Origin: Candidatus Woesearchaeota archaeon
Lineage (GTDB): Archaea > Nanobdellota > Nanobdellia > Woesearchaeales > JACPIF01
DNA: 64,000 bases
Direction of reading: 5' to 3'
Assembly (NCBI GenBank): GCA_016188215.1
Contig: JACPIF010000004.1
Span: 1-64,000 of the forward strand
Part shown: positions 29,407 to 39,655 of the stretch, piece after piece
Layout of the letters: every line of letters begins with the position of its first letter
How positions within the stretch are numbered: the stretch's first letter is position 1
The notes under the pieces: generated by a model
What the model was told of the DNA's origin: nothing
Seen by the model: the letters and a program-made list of their open reading frames with translations, nothing else
The model's database searches: none
Program-made: the position numbers and the translations under genes

Positions 29407-29724
29407 ATGGATGTGAAGCTGCTCAGGGACATAAAAGAGACTGAAGAGAAAGCCAGGCAGATCATTGCAGCTGCCGAGAAAAAGCGCGCAGAGGCCATTG
29501 AAAAGGCGAAGCTGGACGCCATGAAGGGATATGAGAATTTCTTGCGGGATCTGGAGCAGCACAAGGAGCAGCAGCTTGCCGAGAAGCGGGCAGAGCTGAA
29601 GCGGAAGAAGAAAGCTATAATTGCAGCCAGCGAAAAGGGGATTGAGCAGCTCAGGCAGGCAGGCGCTGCGAATCTTGACAAGGCAGTTCAGCTGGTGATT
29701 GAAAAATTCAAGAGTGCTGTGTGA
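29407..29724 (+). CDS. atpH: A/V-type ATP synthase subunit H
   Basis: Small coiled-coil AhaH-like protein at head of ATPase operon. Confidence 0.75.
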   Translation: MDVKLLRDIKETEEKARQIIAAAEKKRAEAIEKAKLDAMKGYENFLRDLEQHKEQQLAEKRAELKRKKKAIIAASEKGIEQLRQAGAANLDKAVQLVIEKFKSAV

Positions 29725-29728
29725 GAGT

Positions 29729-31600
29729 ATGCTGAAAAGCGACCGGATGCTAAAGGTTTTAATTACAGGGCCGAAGACCCAGCTAGCAGCAACCATAGAA
29801 TCGCTGCATGCCAGGAGGATATTACATCTCATTGAGCATAAGCGATCAGCTGAGCTTGACATTGGAAGACCGCTGGAGGATGCGGGCAAGATTGCTGATA
29901 TTCTTGTAAGGCTCCGCGCCCTGATAACAGCATTGGGCATAAAACCAAGACCAATTAATCTGGAAGCAGCTGCGCAGGTGTATGGCGCAGGAGGAGCTAA
30001 TCTGGACTATCACACGCTTGATTCACTTACAAAAGACATGCAGGAGCGCATCGCCCAGTACCACGAGCAGGCAAAGAATCTGGCAGAGCGCGTAGCAAAG
30101 CAGGAATCAGAGCTGAAATTCTTTGAAGTGTGCGAAAAGCTGGGCATAGAGCCTGCGGTGTTTGCTGATTATGAATCAGTTGCTTATTTCCTGGGATATG
30201 TTGATGCTGCATTCACTGAAAAGGCTGTCAAGGGCATCACAAAACAGTATGAGCTAACTTCTGCCAAAGAGAATGCCAGGCAGATCATTGCCCTGTTTGT
30301 ACCAACAAAGGTAAAGGAAAAGGTACAGCAACTCATTCAGCAGCATCACTTTGCGCCGATAGAAATCACTTCTGAAGGGCATGCATCTGCACAGGAATGC
30401 AGGCATGAGCTAAAATCCCTGAAAGTTGATCAGCAGCAGCTGCAGGAAGAGTTTGAGCAGCTCAAGCAAGAGCATGCGGATTTCCTGCTGCACTACGAGC
30501 ATGTCCTGCGGCAGGAGGCTGAGAAGCAGGAAGTGCCTTTACGGTTCGGCGCAACTGACAATTTTTTCATCGTGCAGGGGTGGGTGCCTGAAGAGCAGAT
30601 CATGAGCCTGCATGCAGAGCTCAGGAAAAAGACAGATGACAGGATTCACGTGATGGTTGACAAGCCAGGCAGGCATGATGATGTTCCGGTAAAACTGAAC
30701 AATCCCAAGCCAGTCAAGCCGTTTGAGTTCCTGGTGAGCCTGTACACACTGCCTAAATACCAGGAGATCGACCCGAGCTTTTTCCTTTTCCTTACATTCC
30801 CTATTTTCTTTGGCTTTATGCTGGGGGATATAGGCTATGGGCTTGCGAGCCTGCTCATATTCGCATTCATCCGGTGGAAGATGCCTGCGACAAAGCAGAT
30901 ATCCAACATATTGATGCTTGCCTCATTCAGCAGCATAATCTTTGGCATCATCTTCGGCGAGATATTCGGATATGAGGCGTTCCGCGGCCTGCTCAGCAGA
31001 GAGCATGACATGGTTACTATTGCGGGAAATGAAGTGCACCTTTTGCTGGCATACGCCATACTCTTCGGCTTGTTGCATGTCAACCTGGGGTTCCTGATAG
31101 GATTCTACAATGAGCTGCGGATGCATGGGCTTAAGGCTGCTGTCCTTGAAAAGCTCAGCTGGATACTTTTGGAATTCTCTCTTGCGATCACCGGAGTTGC
31201 TTATGTCCAGGGCCTTGCTGCCCCATTATACGGGGGCATTGCCTTGTTTGCACTTTCACTTGTAATGATCTATATGGGTGAAGGCGTGAAGGGATTGATA
31301 GAGCTTCCGTCCATCTTCACCAATGTCCTTTCATATGCGCGGCTGATGGCGCTCGGCCTGGCATCAATTGCGCTTGCAGTTGTCATAAATGATTTTGCAA
31401 TTGAGTTTTTCCACAGCGGAAATATCCTGCTTATGATGGCGGGCGTGCTCATACTGGTCGTGGGCCATCTCATCAACCTTGGCCTTGGCATCCTGGGACC
31501 GTTCCTGCACTCATTACGATTGCATTATGTTGAATTTTTTTCAAAATTTTATAAGGGAGGCGGCAAGCGGTTCAAGCCGTTTGGCGACTATGAAGAGTAG
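29729..31600 (+). CDS. atpI: A/V-type ATP synthase subunit I
   Basis: FFLFLTFPIFFGFMLGDIGYG; LPSIFTNVLSYARLMALGLA; C-terminal YVEFFSKFYKGGGKRFKPF. Confidence 0.95.
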   Translation: MLKSDRMLKVLITGPKTQLAATIESLHARRILHLIEHKRSAELDIGRPLEDAGKIADILVRLRALITALGIKPRPINLEAAAQVYGAGGANLDYHTLDSLTKDMQERIAQYHEQAKNLAERVAKQESELKFFEVCEKLGIEPAVFADYESVAYFLGYVDAAFTEKAVKGITKQYELTSAKENARQIIALFVPTKVKEKVQQLIQQHHFAPIEITSEGHASAQECRHELKSLKVDQQQLQEEFEQLKQEHADFLLHYEHVLRQEAEKQEVPLRFGATDNFFIVQGWVPEEQIMSLHAELRKKTDDRIHVMVDKPGRHDDVPVKLNNPKPVKPFEFLVSLYTLPKYQEIDPSFFLFLTFPIFFGFMLGDIGYGLASLLIFAFIRWKMPATKQISNILMLASFSSIIFGIIFGEIFGYEAFRGLLSREHDMVTIAGNEVHLLLAYAILFGLLHVNLGFLIGFYNELRMHGLKAAVLEKLSWILLEFSLAITGVAYVQGLAAPLYGGIALFALSLVMIYMGEGVKGLIELPSIFTNVLSYARLMALGLASIALAVVINDFAIEFFHSGNILLMMAGVLILVVGHLINLGLGILGPFLHSLRLHYVEFFSKFYKGGGKRFKPFGDYEE

Positions 31601-31687
31601 AAGAAGCTCAAAAAGGTTTAAATAGGTGGTGGAAAGCCAACATATGGAAAAGATACTTAAAATAGGCAAAATGGAGGTTTAAGGAAA

Positions 31688-31921
31688 ATGGCAGTTGAAT
31701 TGGGAACTGGATTGGTTGCGGTTGGAGCTGGCCTGGCAATCGGGATAACAGCTATTGCAGCAGCCATTGCAGAAAAGGAGATTGGAGCCGCTGCGGTAGG
31801 GGCAATGGCAGAGAAGGAAGAGCTGTTTGGAAAAGGTTTGATCCTGACGGTCATTCCGGAAACCTTGGTCATCTTTGGATTAGTCGTGGCCATCCTTATC
31901 ATAGGTATGGCTGGCGGGTAA
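31688..31921 (+). CDS. atpK: A/V-type ATP synthase proteolipid subunit K
   Basis: 77 aa two-helix hairpin with IPETLVIFGLVVAILI. Confidence 0.93.
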   Translation: MAVELGTGLVAVGAGLAIGITAIAAAIAEKEIGAAAVGAMAEKEELFGKGLILTVIPETLVIFGLVVAILIIGMAGG

Positions 31922-31962
31922 GCGGATAGCAGACAGAGTTTTAGGTTTAGCTTCATTGCACC

Positions 31963-32610
31963 ATGGGTCTTGAAAAAGTAAGGGAGGAAGTCTTAGAGCA
32001 GGCGCGAAAGCAGGCAGATGCAATACTGCGAGCTGCGCGCTCAGAGGCTGAATCCATAGAAGGCCAGAGCAGGGCGCGCATGGAGCAGGAAAAAAGGCAG
32101 GCTAATGAAGAGCTTGGGATATTGCTTGACGAGATTGAGCGGCAGGAGCTGTCTCAGGCAAAACTGGATGCGCGGAATGCGCTCCTGCAGGTGAAGAAAG
32201 AGCTCATTGAGCTGGCTCTTGCAAAGGCGCAGCAGAAACTGGCAAAGCTTAAGGATGAGGAAAAAAGGCAATTGTATGCTGCTATGCTCAAGCATGGCCA
32301 GGCAAGCATGAAGGTTGTGCATGTGTACTGCAATAAAGATGATATTCTTCTTGTGAAGAAACTAGGGAATCTTAATGTACATCCCGCACCTATTCCCGGC
32401 GGCCTCATTGTTGAAAACGAGCAGCAGACCGTGCGGCTAGACATGAGCTTCAGCAGCATCTTGGAGGGCGTCAAGGAAGAGCGCCTTACACAAATCCATA
32501 AAATTCTTTTTGCTTCAGCTGGGGAAAGGATAGGGCAAAAAGAGGATTCAAAGAGAGAGGCCGCAAAACAGGCCAAAGGCAAGAAAGCAAAGAGGAAAAT
32601 TAAGCGGTAA
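31963..32610 (+). CDS. atpE: A/V-type ATP synthase subunit E
   Basis: Coiled-coil N-terminus plus GGLIVENEQQTVRLDMSFSSIL. Confidence 0.88.
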   Translation: MGLEKVREEVLEQARKQADAILRAARSEAESIEGQSRARMEQEKRQANEELGILLDEIERQELSQAKLDARNALLQVKKELIELALAKAQQKLAKLKDEEKRQLYAAMLKHGQASMKVVHVYCNKDDILLVKKLGNLNVHPAPIPGGLIVENEQQTVRLDMSFSSILEGVKEERLTQIHKILFASAGERIGQKEDSKREAAKQAKGKKAKRKIKR

Positions 32611-32612
32611 AA

Positions 32613-33665
32613 ATGGCACTGGAAATGCTGCAAAGGCGAAAAACAGGCGAACGCAAAAGATTGCGGCTGGGGACTTATCCCTATACTTATGCAAGGGTCA
32701 GCGCCATGCGCGGCAAGCTTATCAAGAAGGACGATTACATCAGGCTGCTCAGGATGGATACCTCATCAATCATCAAGTTCCTGGAAGAGACTGAATATAA
32801 GGCATCAATTGACAGGCTTTCGCCAAAATACAAAGGTGTTGAACTTGCAGAGCGGGCGCTTTCCGATAATATGGTGAGGACAGCAGCAAAGCTCAAGGAA
32901 ATATCAAAGGTAGAGGTTGTTGCGCTTATTGATGCATACTTAAAACGATGGGATGTATATAATATCAAGACAATCCTTAGGGGCAAGAATAAACAGCTGA
33001 ATGCGGAAGGGCTGCTCATCCCCTTGGGAAGCCTGCAGGAGACTCAGCTGAAAGAGCTTATGAGCCTTCCGACAGTCTCTGAAATCCTAAAAAGGCTGAA
33101 GGCGAAGGGGTATGCAGTTGACGCAGCACATTTTGAAAAGACAAAAGAGCTGGGGCTTGTTGAGAACCAGCTGGACAGGGATTTCTACTATACTACGATG
33201 CGGTTTGCCGAGCAGATACCTGAAGAGGGCGAGCAATTCAGGCGATTCCTTAAAATGGAGATTGATATTGTCAATATGCGCAACCTGCTTAAACTAAAGC
33301 GCGCGAATGCAGGACAGGAGAACACGATGCAGCACTTAATACCTGCCGGTCTGCACATCCATGAGCAGCAACTTAGGAGAATGGCAGCAGCGCGGAACAC
33401 AGAAGAGCTTATCTCGCATCTGAAAGCAACAAAGTACGGAGCATTGTTTGAGAAGCAAGCCAGCCTCGTTGATATTGAGCTTGCCCTTGACAAGTATTGG
33501 CTGCAGCAGGCGCAACTGTATTCCCACCAGAAGCCACTGTCAGTGCAGACCATCCTGGCGTATCTCCTTGCAAAGGATATTGAAATGAGGAACCTGCGCG
33601 CGATTGTGCGGGGAAAGCAGCTTGGGTTGCAGGAATCGTTCATTGAGCAGAAGTTGTTGATATAA
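32613..33665 (+). CDS. atpC: A/V-type ATP synthase subunit C
   Basis: YTYARVSAMRGKLIKKDDYIRLLRMD; WDVYNIKTILRGK; EMRNLRAIVRGKQ. Confidence 0.9.
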   Translation: MALEMLQRRKTGERKRLRLGTYPYTYARVSAMRGKLIKKDDYIRLLRMDTSSIIKFLEETEYKASIDRLSPKYKGVELAERALSDNMVRTAAKLKEISKVEVVALIDAYLKRWDVYNIKTILRGKNKQLNAEGLLIPLGSLQETQLKELMSLPTVSEILKRLKAKGYAVDAAHFEKTKELGLVENQLDRDFYYTTMRFAEQIPEEGEQFRRFLKMEIDIVNMRNLLKLKRANAGQENTMQHLIPAGLHIHEQQLRRMAAARNTEELISHLKATKYGALFEKQASLVDIELALDKYWLQQAQLYSHQKPLSVQTILAYLLAKDIEMRNLRAIVRGKQLGLQESFIEQKLLI

Positions 33666-33750
33666 ATATGACTAAATAAAAAATATGAATGAAGATATAC
33701 ACCTGAGATATGAGAGATGAAGATATAAACATGGAAATATGGCATGAAGT

Positions 33751-34071
33751 TTGATGAGGAACCTGACTATGACTGAAATCATTGTTATCGGAGGGCCTGA
33801 ATTCAACCTGGGATTCCAGCTGGCTGGCATACGGCATATCATTGATACTGAGCAGCAGGCTGAGCAGAAGTTCAGGGAAGCTTTTGAGAGCCCGCAGACA
33901 GGCATTATCATCACTGATGACAAGACTATCGGCAAATTATCGCCGCATTTCAGGGAAACTGTTGAGCTTTCGGCGAAGCCGAGCGTTGTGGTACTTTCGC
34001 TTGAGGGAAAAGACGAGGGACTGCGGCAGATGATCATTAAAGCTATAGGGGTAGATGTATGGGAGAAGTAG
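33751..34071 (+). CDS. atpF: A/V-type ATP synthase subunit F
   Basis: [34 protein letters not shown]. Confidence 0.88.
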   Translation: MMRNLTMTEIIVIGGPEFNLGFQLAGIRHIIDTEQQAEQKFREAFESPQTGIIITDDKTIGKLSPHFRETVELSAKPSVVVLSLEGKDEGLRQMIIKAIGVDVWEK

Positions 34072-35843
34072 ACAAAAAAGAAGACGCCAGGGGAAAGGCA
34101 GGATCCATTTACCGTATAGCAGGGCCCGTCGTAGTTGCCAAAGGCATAGCCGCAAGGATGTATGATGTTGTCAGGGTCGGCAAGGAAAAGCTGATGGGAG
34201 AAGTCATCCAGATAACTGATGACAAGACCGTCATCCAGGTCTATGAGGACACTTCAGGCATTACGCCCGGCGAGCCGGTTATTAATACCGGGCAGCCGCT
34301 GGTGGTTGAACTTGGCCCAGGCCTGCTTACTTCTATTTATGACGGCATCCAGAGGCCGCTGCCTATCCTAAAGGCTGCCATGGGAGATTTCATCACAAGG
34401 GGCGTGGATGCGCCAGGCTTATCAAGGGAGAAAAAATGGGAATTTACGCCAGTGGTTTCACGGGGAGATATGGTGAAGCAGGGCGATGCGCTGGGAGAAG
34501 TTGAGGAGACTCCGGGCATTATGCATAAAGTGCTTGTGCCGCCCGGCATGTCAGGCAAGGTTGCCGAGATATCCAAAGGGAAATTCACTGTTGATAATAT
34601 TATATGCAAGCTGGATGATGGCAGCAAGATTTCATTGATGCAGAAGTGGCCGGTAAGAATGCCAAGGCCTGTCAATAAGAAACTGAGCCCAGTGATGCCG
34701 CTGCTTACAGGACAGAGAATATTTGATGCATTGTTTCCGCTTGCCAAAGGCGGGGTTGCTGCAATCCCAGGGCCGTTTGGAGCCGGAAAAACGGTGACCC
34801 AGCAGACTCTTGCAAAATGGTCTGATGCAGACATCATAGTTTATATCGGATGCGGCGAGCGGGGCAATGAGATGACTGAGGTGCTTACCGAGTTTCCTCA
34901 CCTCACTGACCCAAAATCAGGCAACCCGCTCATGAACAGGACTGTATTGATTGCAAATACCTCAAATATGCCGGTGGCTGCGCGGGAAGCTTCTGTCTAT
35001 ACGGGAATCACAATTGCAGAATTCTACAGGGATATGGGATATTCAGTTGCATTGATGGCTGATTCAACAAGCAGGTGGGCAGAGGCAATGCGGGAGATCA
35101 GCAGCAGGCTTGAAGAGATGCCGGGAGAGGAAGGGTATCCTGCATACTTATCAACACGGCTCGCTGAATTTTATGAGAGGGCAGGAAGAGCAGTGCCGCT
35201 CGGAACAGTTGCCTCAAACAAAAAAAGTGAGGGCTCTATCTCGGTTATAGGAGCAGTTTCCCCGCCTGGCGGCGACGTGTCTGAGCCGGTTTCCCAGGCA
35301 ACGCTCAGGGTAGCGAAGGTTTACTGGAAGCTGGATGCGCGTCTTGCCCAGAGAAGGCATTTCCCCTCAATAAACTGGCTTGACTCATACTCACTGTATC
35401 TGCGGGCGCTTGAGCCGTGGTATGCACAGAACGTGGCAGCTGACTGGAAGGAGTATGTTGAGCGGATGATGAGAGTCCTGCAGGAAGAGGAAAAGCTGCT
35501 TGAGATCGTGCAGCTTGTCGGCTCTGACGCGCTGCCTGACAGGGAGCAACTTACGCTGGAGATTGCAAAGATGATCCGGGAATTCTTCCTGCAGCAGAAT
35601 GCATACCATGAGGTTGACACGTACAGTGAGCTGAAGAAAACTTACATGATGATGAAGATTATCCTGCTGTACGGGACGCTGGCGCAGGAAAGCCTGGCCA
35701 GGAAAGTTCCGGTGAGGGATATCATCAATATCAAGGCAAAGCAGAAGATTGCCAATGCGCGGTTTGAAAAAGGCTATGAAGAGCTGCTGGATTCAGTAGA
35801 GCAGGAGATGCGCAAAGAGTTTGAGCAGCTGAAGGGAGCATAG
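34059..35843 (+). CDS. atpA: A/V-type ATP synthase catalytic subunit A
   Basis: [17 protein letters not shown] Walker [13 protein letters not shown]; no intein. Confidence 0.98.
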   Translation: MGEVDKKEDARGKAGSIYRIAGPVVVAKGIAARMYDVVRVGKEKLMGEVIQITDDKTVIQVYEDTSGITPGEPVINTGQPLVVELGPGLLTSIYDGIQRPLPILKAAMGDFITRGVDAPGLSREKKWEFTPVVSRGDMVKQGDALGEVEETPGIMHKVLVPPGMSGKVAEISKGKFTVDNIICKLDDGSKISLMQKWPVRMPRPVNKKLSPVMPLLTGQRIFDALFPLAKGGVAAIPGPFGAGKTVTQQTLAKWSDADIIVYIGCGERGNEMTEVLTEFPHLTDPKSGNPLMNRTVLIANTSNMPVAAREASVYTGITIAEFYRDMGYSVALMADSTSRWAEAMREISSRLEEMPGEEGYPAYLSTRLAEFYERAGRAVPLGTVASNKKSEGSISVIGAVSPPGGDVSEPVSQATLRVAKVYWKLDARLAQRRHFPSINWLDSYSLYLRALEPWYAQNVAADWKEYVERMMRVLQEEEKLLEIVQLVGSDALPDREQLTLEIAKMIREFFLQQNAYHEVDTYSELKKTYMMMKIILLYGTLAQESLARKVPVRDIINIKAKQKIANARFEKGYEELLDSVEQEMRKEFEQLKGA

Positions 35844-35863
35844 CAAATTTAGGTGATTATCGC

Positions 35864-37237
35864 ATGAAAGAGTACAAAACTATCACACGGATTGCAGGGC
35901 CGCTGGTGTTCGTGAAGAACACAGATCCAGTTGCGTATGCAGACTTAGTAAGGATCATGCTGCCTGACGGCAGGGTCAAGAACGGGCAGGTGCTGGATAC
36001 GAGCGATGATGTTGTCGTGGTGCAAGTCTTTGAAGGCACTTCCGGTATTGATAAGGAGACAAGGGTGAAGTTCCTGGGAGAAACCATCAAGCTGCCGGTT
36101 GCAGATGATATGCTTGGAAGGATATTGAACGGGGCAGGCAAGCCGATAGACGGCGGGCCGGAGATAATACCTGAGAAGAGGCTGGACATCATAGGAGCTG
36201 CTATCAACCCATATGCGCGGGAAAGCCCTTCTGATTTCATACAGACTGGCATCTCAACGATTGATGCCACCAACACGCTTGTCAGGGGGCAGAAACTTCC
36301 CATATTCTCCGGAAGCGGGCTGCCTCATAACGATATTGCGCTGCAGATTGCGCGGCAGGCTAAGGTGGTCGGGCAGCAGAGCAAATTCGTTGTCATCTTT
36401 GCGGCGATGGGGATTACCAATGAGGAGGCGCAGTATTTCATCAGGGATTTTGAGCAGACCGGAGCGCTGGAAAGGAGCGTTGTGTTCCTGAACCTGGCGG
36501 ATGATCCTGCGGTTGAGCGCCTCATCACGCCTCGGATGGCACTGACTGCCGCTGAATACTTTGCCTATGAGAAGAATGCACATGTCCTCGTGATTTTGAC
36601 TGATATGACCAGCTACTGCGAAAGCCTGCGGGAGATAGGAGCTGCGCGGGAAGAAGTGCCTGGAAGGAGAGGATATCCCGGGTATATGTACACAGACCTT
36701 GCGACTATCTACGAGCGTGCCGGCATCATCAAGGGAAGGGAGGGAAGCATAACGCAGATTCCCATCCTTACCATGATTGGGGATGATATAACGCACCCTA
36801 TTCCTGACCTGACCGGATATATCACAGAAGGCCAGATCGTGCTGTCACGGGAACTGCACCGCAAGAACCTTTACCCGCCCATTGATATCCTGCCAAGCCT
36901 TTCACGGCTGATGAACCTTGGCATTGGCAAGGAGAAGACGAGGGAAGACCATAAGCAGGTGTCTGACCAATTGTATGCGTTCTATGCAGAAGGCAGGGAC
37001 CTGCGCGGACTGGTGGCAATCGTAGGCGAAGAGGCATTGTCCGAGCGTGACCGCAGGCTGCTCAAGTTTGCAGAAGAGTTTGAGAAGCGGTTTGTCCGGC
37101 AGGCAAGGAACGAGGACAGGAGCATCCAGCAGACGCTTGACCTGGCGTGGGATCTGCTTGGAACAATCCCTGAGCATGAGCTCACCAGGGTCAGCAATGA
37201 GCTGAAGCAGAGATACTATAAGCCTGGTAGGAAATAA
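35864..37237 (+). CDS. atpB: A/V-type ATP synthase subunit B
   Basis: [40 protein letters not shown]. Confidence 0.98.
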   Translation: MKEYKTITRIAGPLVFVKNTDPVAYADLVRIMLPDGRVKNGQVLDTSDDVVVVQVFEGTSGIDKETRVKFLGETIKLPVADDMLGRILNGAGKPIDGGPEIIPEKRLDIIGAAINPYARESPSDFIQTGISTIDATNTLVRGQKLPIFSGSGLPHNDIALQIARQAKVVGQQSKFVVIFAAMGITNEEAQYFIRDFEQTGALERSVVFLNLADDPAVERLITPRMALTAAEYFAYEKNAHVLVILTDMTSYCESLREIGAAREEVPGRRGYPGYMYTDLATIYERAGIIKGREGSITQIPILTMIGDDITHPIPDLTGYITEGQIVLSRELHRKNLYPPIDILPSLSRLMNLGIGKEKTREDHKQVSDQLYAFYAEGRDLRGLVAIVGEEALSERDRRLLKFAEEFEKRFVRQARNEDRSIQQTLDLAWDLLGTIPEHELTRVSNELKQRYYKPGRK

Positions 37238-37251
37238 ACTGCTAAAAAGCA

Positions 37252-37360
37252 GGAACCAGCTGAGATGAATCTCAGCTGGGCTGTGCGAGAAGTCCCCCGA
37301 TTTTTTGCTGTGAATATGCAGTTCGGGGGACATGTTGTGGCGCGCATTACGCGCAGTATC
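37252..37360 (+). repeat. Structured intergenic element family 1, copy F (inside atp operon)
   Basis: CCAGCTGAGAT-GA-ATCTCAGCTGG (37256-37279), GTCCCCCGA/TCGGGGGAC (37292-37300 with 37323-37331), GCGCG/CGCGC (37340-37344 with 37350-37354). Confidence 0.8.
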
Positions 37361-37453
37361 CTAATCAAGTTTTGGTCGCTTCAAAAGGATAAAGAATTAG
37401 ATTTAAACAAGAATTACACTCATCTATGATGAGTGGTTTTTGACAATTTGAAA

Positions 37454-38080
37454 ATGGCGATTGATGTAAAACCGACACGGAGCGAGCTTATCAAGCTAAA
37501 GCAGCGGATCAAATTAGCCAAATCAGGATATAACCTGCTGAAGAGGAAGCGTGATGGGCTGATCCTTGAATTCTTTGAGATACTGAAGCGGGCGAAGAGC
37601 GTGCGGCAGGAATTGATGGCTGCGTATAAAGAGGCGCTGCATAAGGTAAACGTGGCGCGGGCGGTTGAAGGGGATATCACGCTGCAGTCGCTTGGGCTGA
37701 GCATTGCAGATCATGGGGAGGTCAGCATAGAGACAAAGAATATCATGGGAGTAGTGGTGCCAAAGATACAGTCGCACAAGCTGAGGAGGGGCAGCCTGGA
37801 GCGGGGCTACGGCCTTATCGGTGTATCTGCCAGGGTGGATGAGGCGGCTGAGGCGTTTGAAGCGGTGGTGGAGCATGTTATCAAGGCTGCTGAAGTTGAG
37901 ACGTCAATGAAGAAGCTGCTGAGCGAGATTGAAAAAACAAAGAGAAGGGTGAATGCGCTGGAGTTTGAGATAATCCCGCGGCTGGAGCGCACCAGGGTTT
38001 TTATTTCCCTGAGGCTTGAGGAGCTTGAGCGGGAAAATATCTTTAGGCTGAAGCGCATCAAGAAGAAAACTCCATCGTAG
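37454..38080 (+). CDS. atpD: A/V-type ATP synthase subunit D
   Basis: IDVKPTRSELIKLKQRIKLAKSGYNLLKRKRDGLI; ORF-track GTG start at 37433, more likely ATG at 37454. Confidence 0.93.
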   Translation: MAIDVKPTRSELIKLKQRIKLAKSGYNLLKRKRDGLILEFFEILKRAKSVRQELMAAYKEALHKVNVARAVEGDITLQSLGLSIADHGEVSIETKNIMGVVVPKIQSHKLRRGSLERGYGLIGVSARVDEAAEAFEAVVEHVIKAAEVETSMKKLLSEIEKTKRRVNALEFEIIPRLERTRVFISLRLEELERENIFRLKRIKKKTPS

Positions 38081-38101
38081 GGGCTATCGCAACATTTTTA
38101 T

Positions 38102-39655
38102 ATGCCCAAGTGCATCTTCTTTCCAGTCAGCAACGCGCCACAACATATGAATTCTACTAACATGCAGCAGCAGCAGTATGCACAGCCACGGCACAGGCAG
38201 GAAACAATAATCAAGGAGATAGGCAGCTTCCTAAGGGAGCTTGAAGAGACCAAGAAAAGCAGGGAGATCACATACTTCAGCCAGCTGCTCGGCACTAAAA
38301 TATACGATGCTGACAACCATCACATCGGCAGGCTGCAGGACCTGGTGGTCACTTCAGGAGAGAAGTTTCCCGTGGTTGAGGCGCTCATCTGCCAGCACGG
38401 GAAGTTTACAATCAAGATCATGTGGCAGTTCATTGCCGCATTCAACACACATATCAACTTAACGCTTCCCTTCTACAAAATCCCAAAAGAAAAAATACAG
38501 GACAACGATATTCTCATCGGCGCGACCATCATTGACAAGCAGCTTGTTGACATAAATGGGCTGAAGGTCATCAGGGTAAATGATATCGCGCTTGCCAAGA
38601 TCAAGGGGAGGCTCAACCTGGTGAGCATTGACATAGGCATGCGGGGAATCCTGCGCAGGATTGGGCTGCAAAAGGTCAGCGGCTGGCTTGGCATCAAGGA
38701 CCAGCTGGTGCCGTGGAGTAATATTGAGCCGCTGCACGACAGCCTCAAGCGCATCCGCATCAATGTTTCCATGCCGCATATTGACGAGCTGCATCCTGCG
38801 GATGTTGCAGACCTGCTTGAAGAGCTCAGCATGAAGGAGCGGCAATCTGTGTTCAAGTCCATTAACAGCAGAACCGCGGCCCGCATCCTTGAAGAAGCAG
38901 AGGATTTCGTGAAGAAATCAGTGGCGAACAGCCTGGAGGAAAGGCGCGCAGCTTTAATCATTGAAAAGATGTCCAGGCACAAGGCAGCTGATATCCTGAG
39001 CCTGATTGATGATGAGAAGAAAGAGCGCCTGCTTGGCCTGATGAAGCTAGAGGTTGCAGCTGCCATCAGGGAGCTGCTCACTTACCCTGCGGAATCAGCA
39101 GGGAGGTTCATGTCGCTGCGCTATGTTGCCATACCAAAGCATTTCACCATCCGCAGGACCATTGAATACCTGAGGAGAATGGATCTGAAGCCAAGGATCC
39201 TCCATTATGTGTATGTTGTTGATGAGCTGAATGCGCTCGCAGGAGTGCTCTCATTGAGGGATATAGTGCTTGCGCATCCTGAGGCTTTGGCGCAGGATAT
39301 CATGAAGAGGCGTGTGATCAGCATCAAGACAAAGGCTGGGGTCAAGGATGCGACTGCCATCATGGCAAAGTATGACCTGCTCGGGCTGCCTGTCATTGAT
39401 TCCGAGAGGAAAATCAAGGGCATACTGAACATTGAAGAGGTGTTTACTGAGAGCGGAACCAGAGTTGCAGAAGAGCCAATTGCGCAGCCGCTTCCGAAAT
39501 ATAAAAACATCTTCCGGGAGATAGGCGCTGTGCTGCGGGACATTGACGAGTTCATACGCATAAAGCAGATTGAGCGGCTTAAGGGGCTCAAGGACCGCGG
39601 CATCAAATTAAGTTTTGACAAGCAAAAGATCATTGATGATGAAACTAAACATTAG
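38102..39655 (+). CDS. PRC-barrel + MgtE_N + CBS-domain protein (no membrane domain)
   Basis: GTKIYDADNHHIGRLQDLVV; LHPADVADLLEELSMKERQSVFKSI; CBS pair; overlaps NRAMP gene. Confidence 0.85.
   Translation: MPKCIFFPVSNAPQHMNSTNMQQQQYAQPRHRQETIIKEIGSFLRELEETKKSREITYFSQLLGTKIYDADNHHIGRLQDLVVTSGEKFPVVEALICQHGKFTIKIMWQFIAAFNTHINLTLPFYKIPKEKIQDNDILIGATIIDKQLVDINGLKVIRVNDIALAKIKGRLNLVSIDIGMRGILRRIGLQKVSGWLGIKDQLVPWSNIEPLHDSLKRIRINVSMPHIDELHPADVADLLEELSMKERQSVFKSINSRTAARILEEAEDFVKKSVANSLEERRAALIIEKMSRHKAADILSLIDDEKKERLLGLMKLEVAAAIRELLTYPAESAGRFMSLRYVAIPKHFTIRRTIEYLRRMDLKPRILHYVYVVDELNALAGVLSLRDIVLAHPEALAQDIMKRRVISIKTKAGVKDATAIMAKYDLLGLPVIDSERKIKGILNIEEVFTESGTRVAEEPIAQPLPKYKNIFREIGAVLRDIDEFIRIKQIERLKGLKDRGIKLSFDKQKIIDDETKH

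Noticed and set aside
29395-29940. 181-aa minus-strand ORF over atpH/atpI
   Set aside because: Antisense shadow of a well-supported ATPase operon.
38473-39081. 202-aa Ser-rich minus ORF
   Set aside because: Shadow ORF antisense to the MgtE_N-CBS gene; composition typical of antisense frames.
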